A stretch of 6,630 nt of DNA, taken from assembly GCA_030679805.1 (NCBI GenBank), contig JAUXST010000087.1:1-6630 (forward strand), in the 5' to 3' direction. This stretch comes from Reyranella sp. Its GTDB lineage: Bacteria > Pseudomonadota > Alphaproteobacteria > Reyranellales > Reyranellaceae. How positions within the stretch are numbered: the first letter of the stretch is position 1; every line of letters begins with the position of its first letter. The translations under genes and the position numbers were made by a program. Below, one piece after another: positions 5,830 to 6,630 of the stretch. The notes beneath the pieces are model-generated. The model did not search any database. It had not been told where the DNA came from and was given only the letters and a program-made list of their open reading frames with translations.

Positions 5830-6630
5830 ATGACCTCAGCCACTTTGCCTCGCGTCTCGGTCGTCGGTCTCGGCAAGCTCGGAGCCCCCCTCGCGGCGGT
5901 ACTCGCCAGCCGCGGCTTCAGCGTCATCGGTCTCGACGTGAACAAGACGTTCGTCGACGCCATGAATGCCGGCAGGATGCCGATCGTCGAGCCTCAGCTC
6001 AACGAGCTGATCGCCGCCAACAAGGAACGGCTCTCGGCCACCATGGACGCCAACGAGGCGATCCAGAAGAGCGACGCCAGCTTCGTGATCGTGCCGACCC
6101 CTTCCGACAGCACCGGCTTCTTTTCGAACCGCTTCGTGCTCCAGGCCATGGAGACACTGGGCAAGGCGCTAAAGGCCAAGAAGGGCTACCATATGGTGGT
6201 CATCACCAGCACAGTGATGCCTGGCACGACCGACACCGAGATCAAGGCGGCGCTGGAGAAGGCCTCGGGCCGCAAGGTCGGGCCCGACCTCGGCCTCTGC
6301 TATAATCCGGAATTCATCGCACTGGGTAGTGTCGTGCGCGACATGCTGTTCCCCGACTCGATCCTGATCGGCGAGAACGATTCCAAGGCCGGCGACATGC
6401 TCCAAACCATCTATCTGCAGATGTGCGAGAAGAAGCCGCCGGTGCAGCGCATGAACTTCGTCAACGCCGAACTCACCAAGATCTCGGTCAATACCTACGT
6501 CACCACCAAGATCTCCTACGCCAACATGCTGGCCGACATCTGCGACCGCATTCCCGGCGCCGACGTCGATGCCGTGACCAAGGCGCTGGGCGCCGATACC
6601 CGCATCGGAGCGAAGTATCTGAAGGGTGCG
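5830..6630 (+). CDS. Nucleotide-sugar dehydrogenase (UDP-glucose/GDP-mannose dehydrogenase family), 5' part
   Basis: The first 267 codons run off the window with no stop. The family oxidises a nucleotide sugar to the uronic acid with NAD in two steps, supplying precursors for capsule, exopolysaccharide or LPS. Seen in order: an NAD-binding Rossmann motif GLGKLG (13-18) with D36 at the end of strand 2; VPTPSDSTGFFSN (88-100); STVMPGTT (127-134); YNPEFIALGS (158-167); and the central domain NAELTKISVN, with K217 and N221 spaced like catalytic Lys204 and Asn208 of streptococcal UGDH. The catalytic Cys motif and C-terminal domain should lie just past the right edge. Compared with classic enzymes, the TP--DG-aDls and NPEFLREG motifs are altered, so the exact substrate is open. 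The ATG at 5830 is preferred because GGGA ends six bases before it; an in-frame ATG at 5824 abuts that site. Confidence 0.9.
   Translation, partial: MTSATLPRVSVVGLGKLGAPLAAVLASRGFSVIGLDVNKTFVDAMNAGRMPIVEPQLNELIAANKERLSATMDANEAIQKSDASFVIVPTPSDSTGFFSNRFVLQAMETLGKALKAKKGYHMVVITSTVMPGTTDTEIKAALEKASGRKVGPDLGLCYNPEFIALGSVVRDMLFPDSILIGENDSKAGDMLQTIYLQMCEKKPPVQRMNFVNAELTKISVNTYVTTKISYANMLADICDRIPGADVDAVTKALGADTRIGAKYLKGA

Noticed and set aside
5283..6305. 340-residue plus-strand reading frame crossing the pepA start and the dehydrogenase
   Set aside because: It is antisense to pepA, then runs in a different frame from the dehydrogenase, whose frame carries the Rossmann and active-site motifs. Its product is Arg-rich and low in complexity.

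Overview
The window is a GC-rich bacterial chromosomal segment with third codon positions mostly G or C. It most resembles an alphaproteobacterium. That placement is an inference from base composition, protein style and the pepA-holC pair, not from a marker gene. No mobile elements, CRISPR arrays, tRNAs or rRNAs are visible, and gene density is normal.

Layout, left to right. Positions 1-72 may hold the last codons of a rightward gene, but the evidence is weak. Positions 73-214 are non-coding. They carry a leftward intrinsic terminator and an unusual cluster of TGTCAC/GTGACA words, including two identical GTGTnACAC palindromes. A leftward 12-TM major facilitator transporter (215-1438) follows. 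It is divergent, across a 138-bp spacer, from a rightward two-gene unit: a cyclase/kynurenine-formamidase-like metal hydrolase (1577-2614) and an FkbM-type SAM methyltransferase (2623-3717). The methyltransferase ends tail-to-tail on the housekeeping pair pepA-holC, which is read leftward: leucyl aminopeptidase (5683-4190), then the DNA polymerase III chi subunit (4181-3714). The convergent stop codons share bases. Rightward from 5830, and cut by the window edge, is a nucleotide-sugar dehydrogenase of the UDP-glucose/GDP-mannose family.

How the genes fit together. pepA-holC is a conserved pair with no obvious link to its flanks. The transporter and cyclase are divergent and could share control and a substrate (inference). 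The methyltransferase sits 8 bp behind the cyclase with no Shine-Dalgarno of its own, which suggests translational coupling. The nucleotide-sugar dehydrogenase suggests that extracellular or envelope polysaccharide genes continue beyond the right edge.

I see no clear new defence, mobile or biosynthetic system. The points worth a second look are the repeat cluster at the left edge, the calcium-loop-like insert in the cyclase, the occluded ribosome binding site, the terminator-like hairpin inside the start of pepA, the divergent dehydrogenase motifs and the dehydrogenase's position next to pepA.
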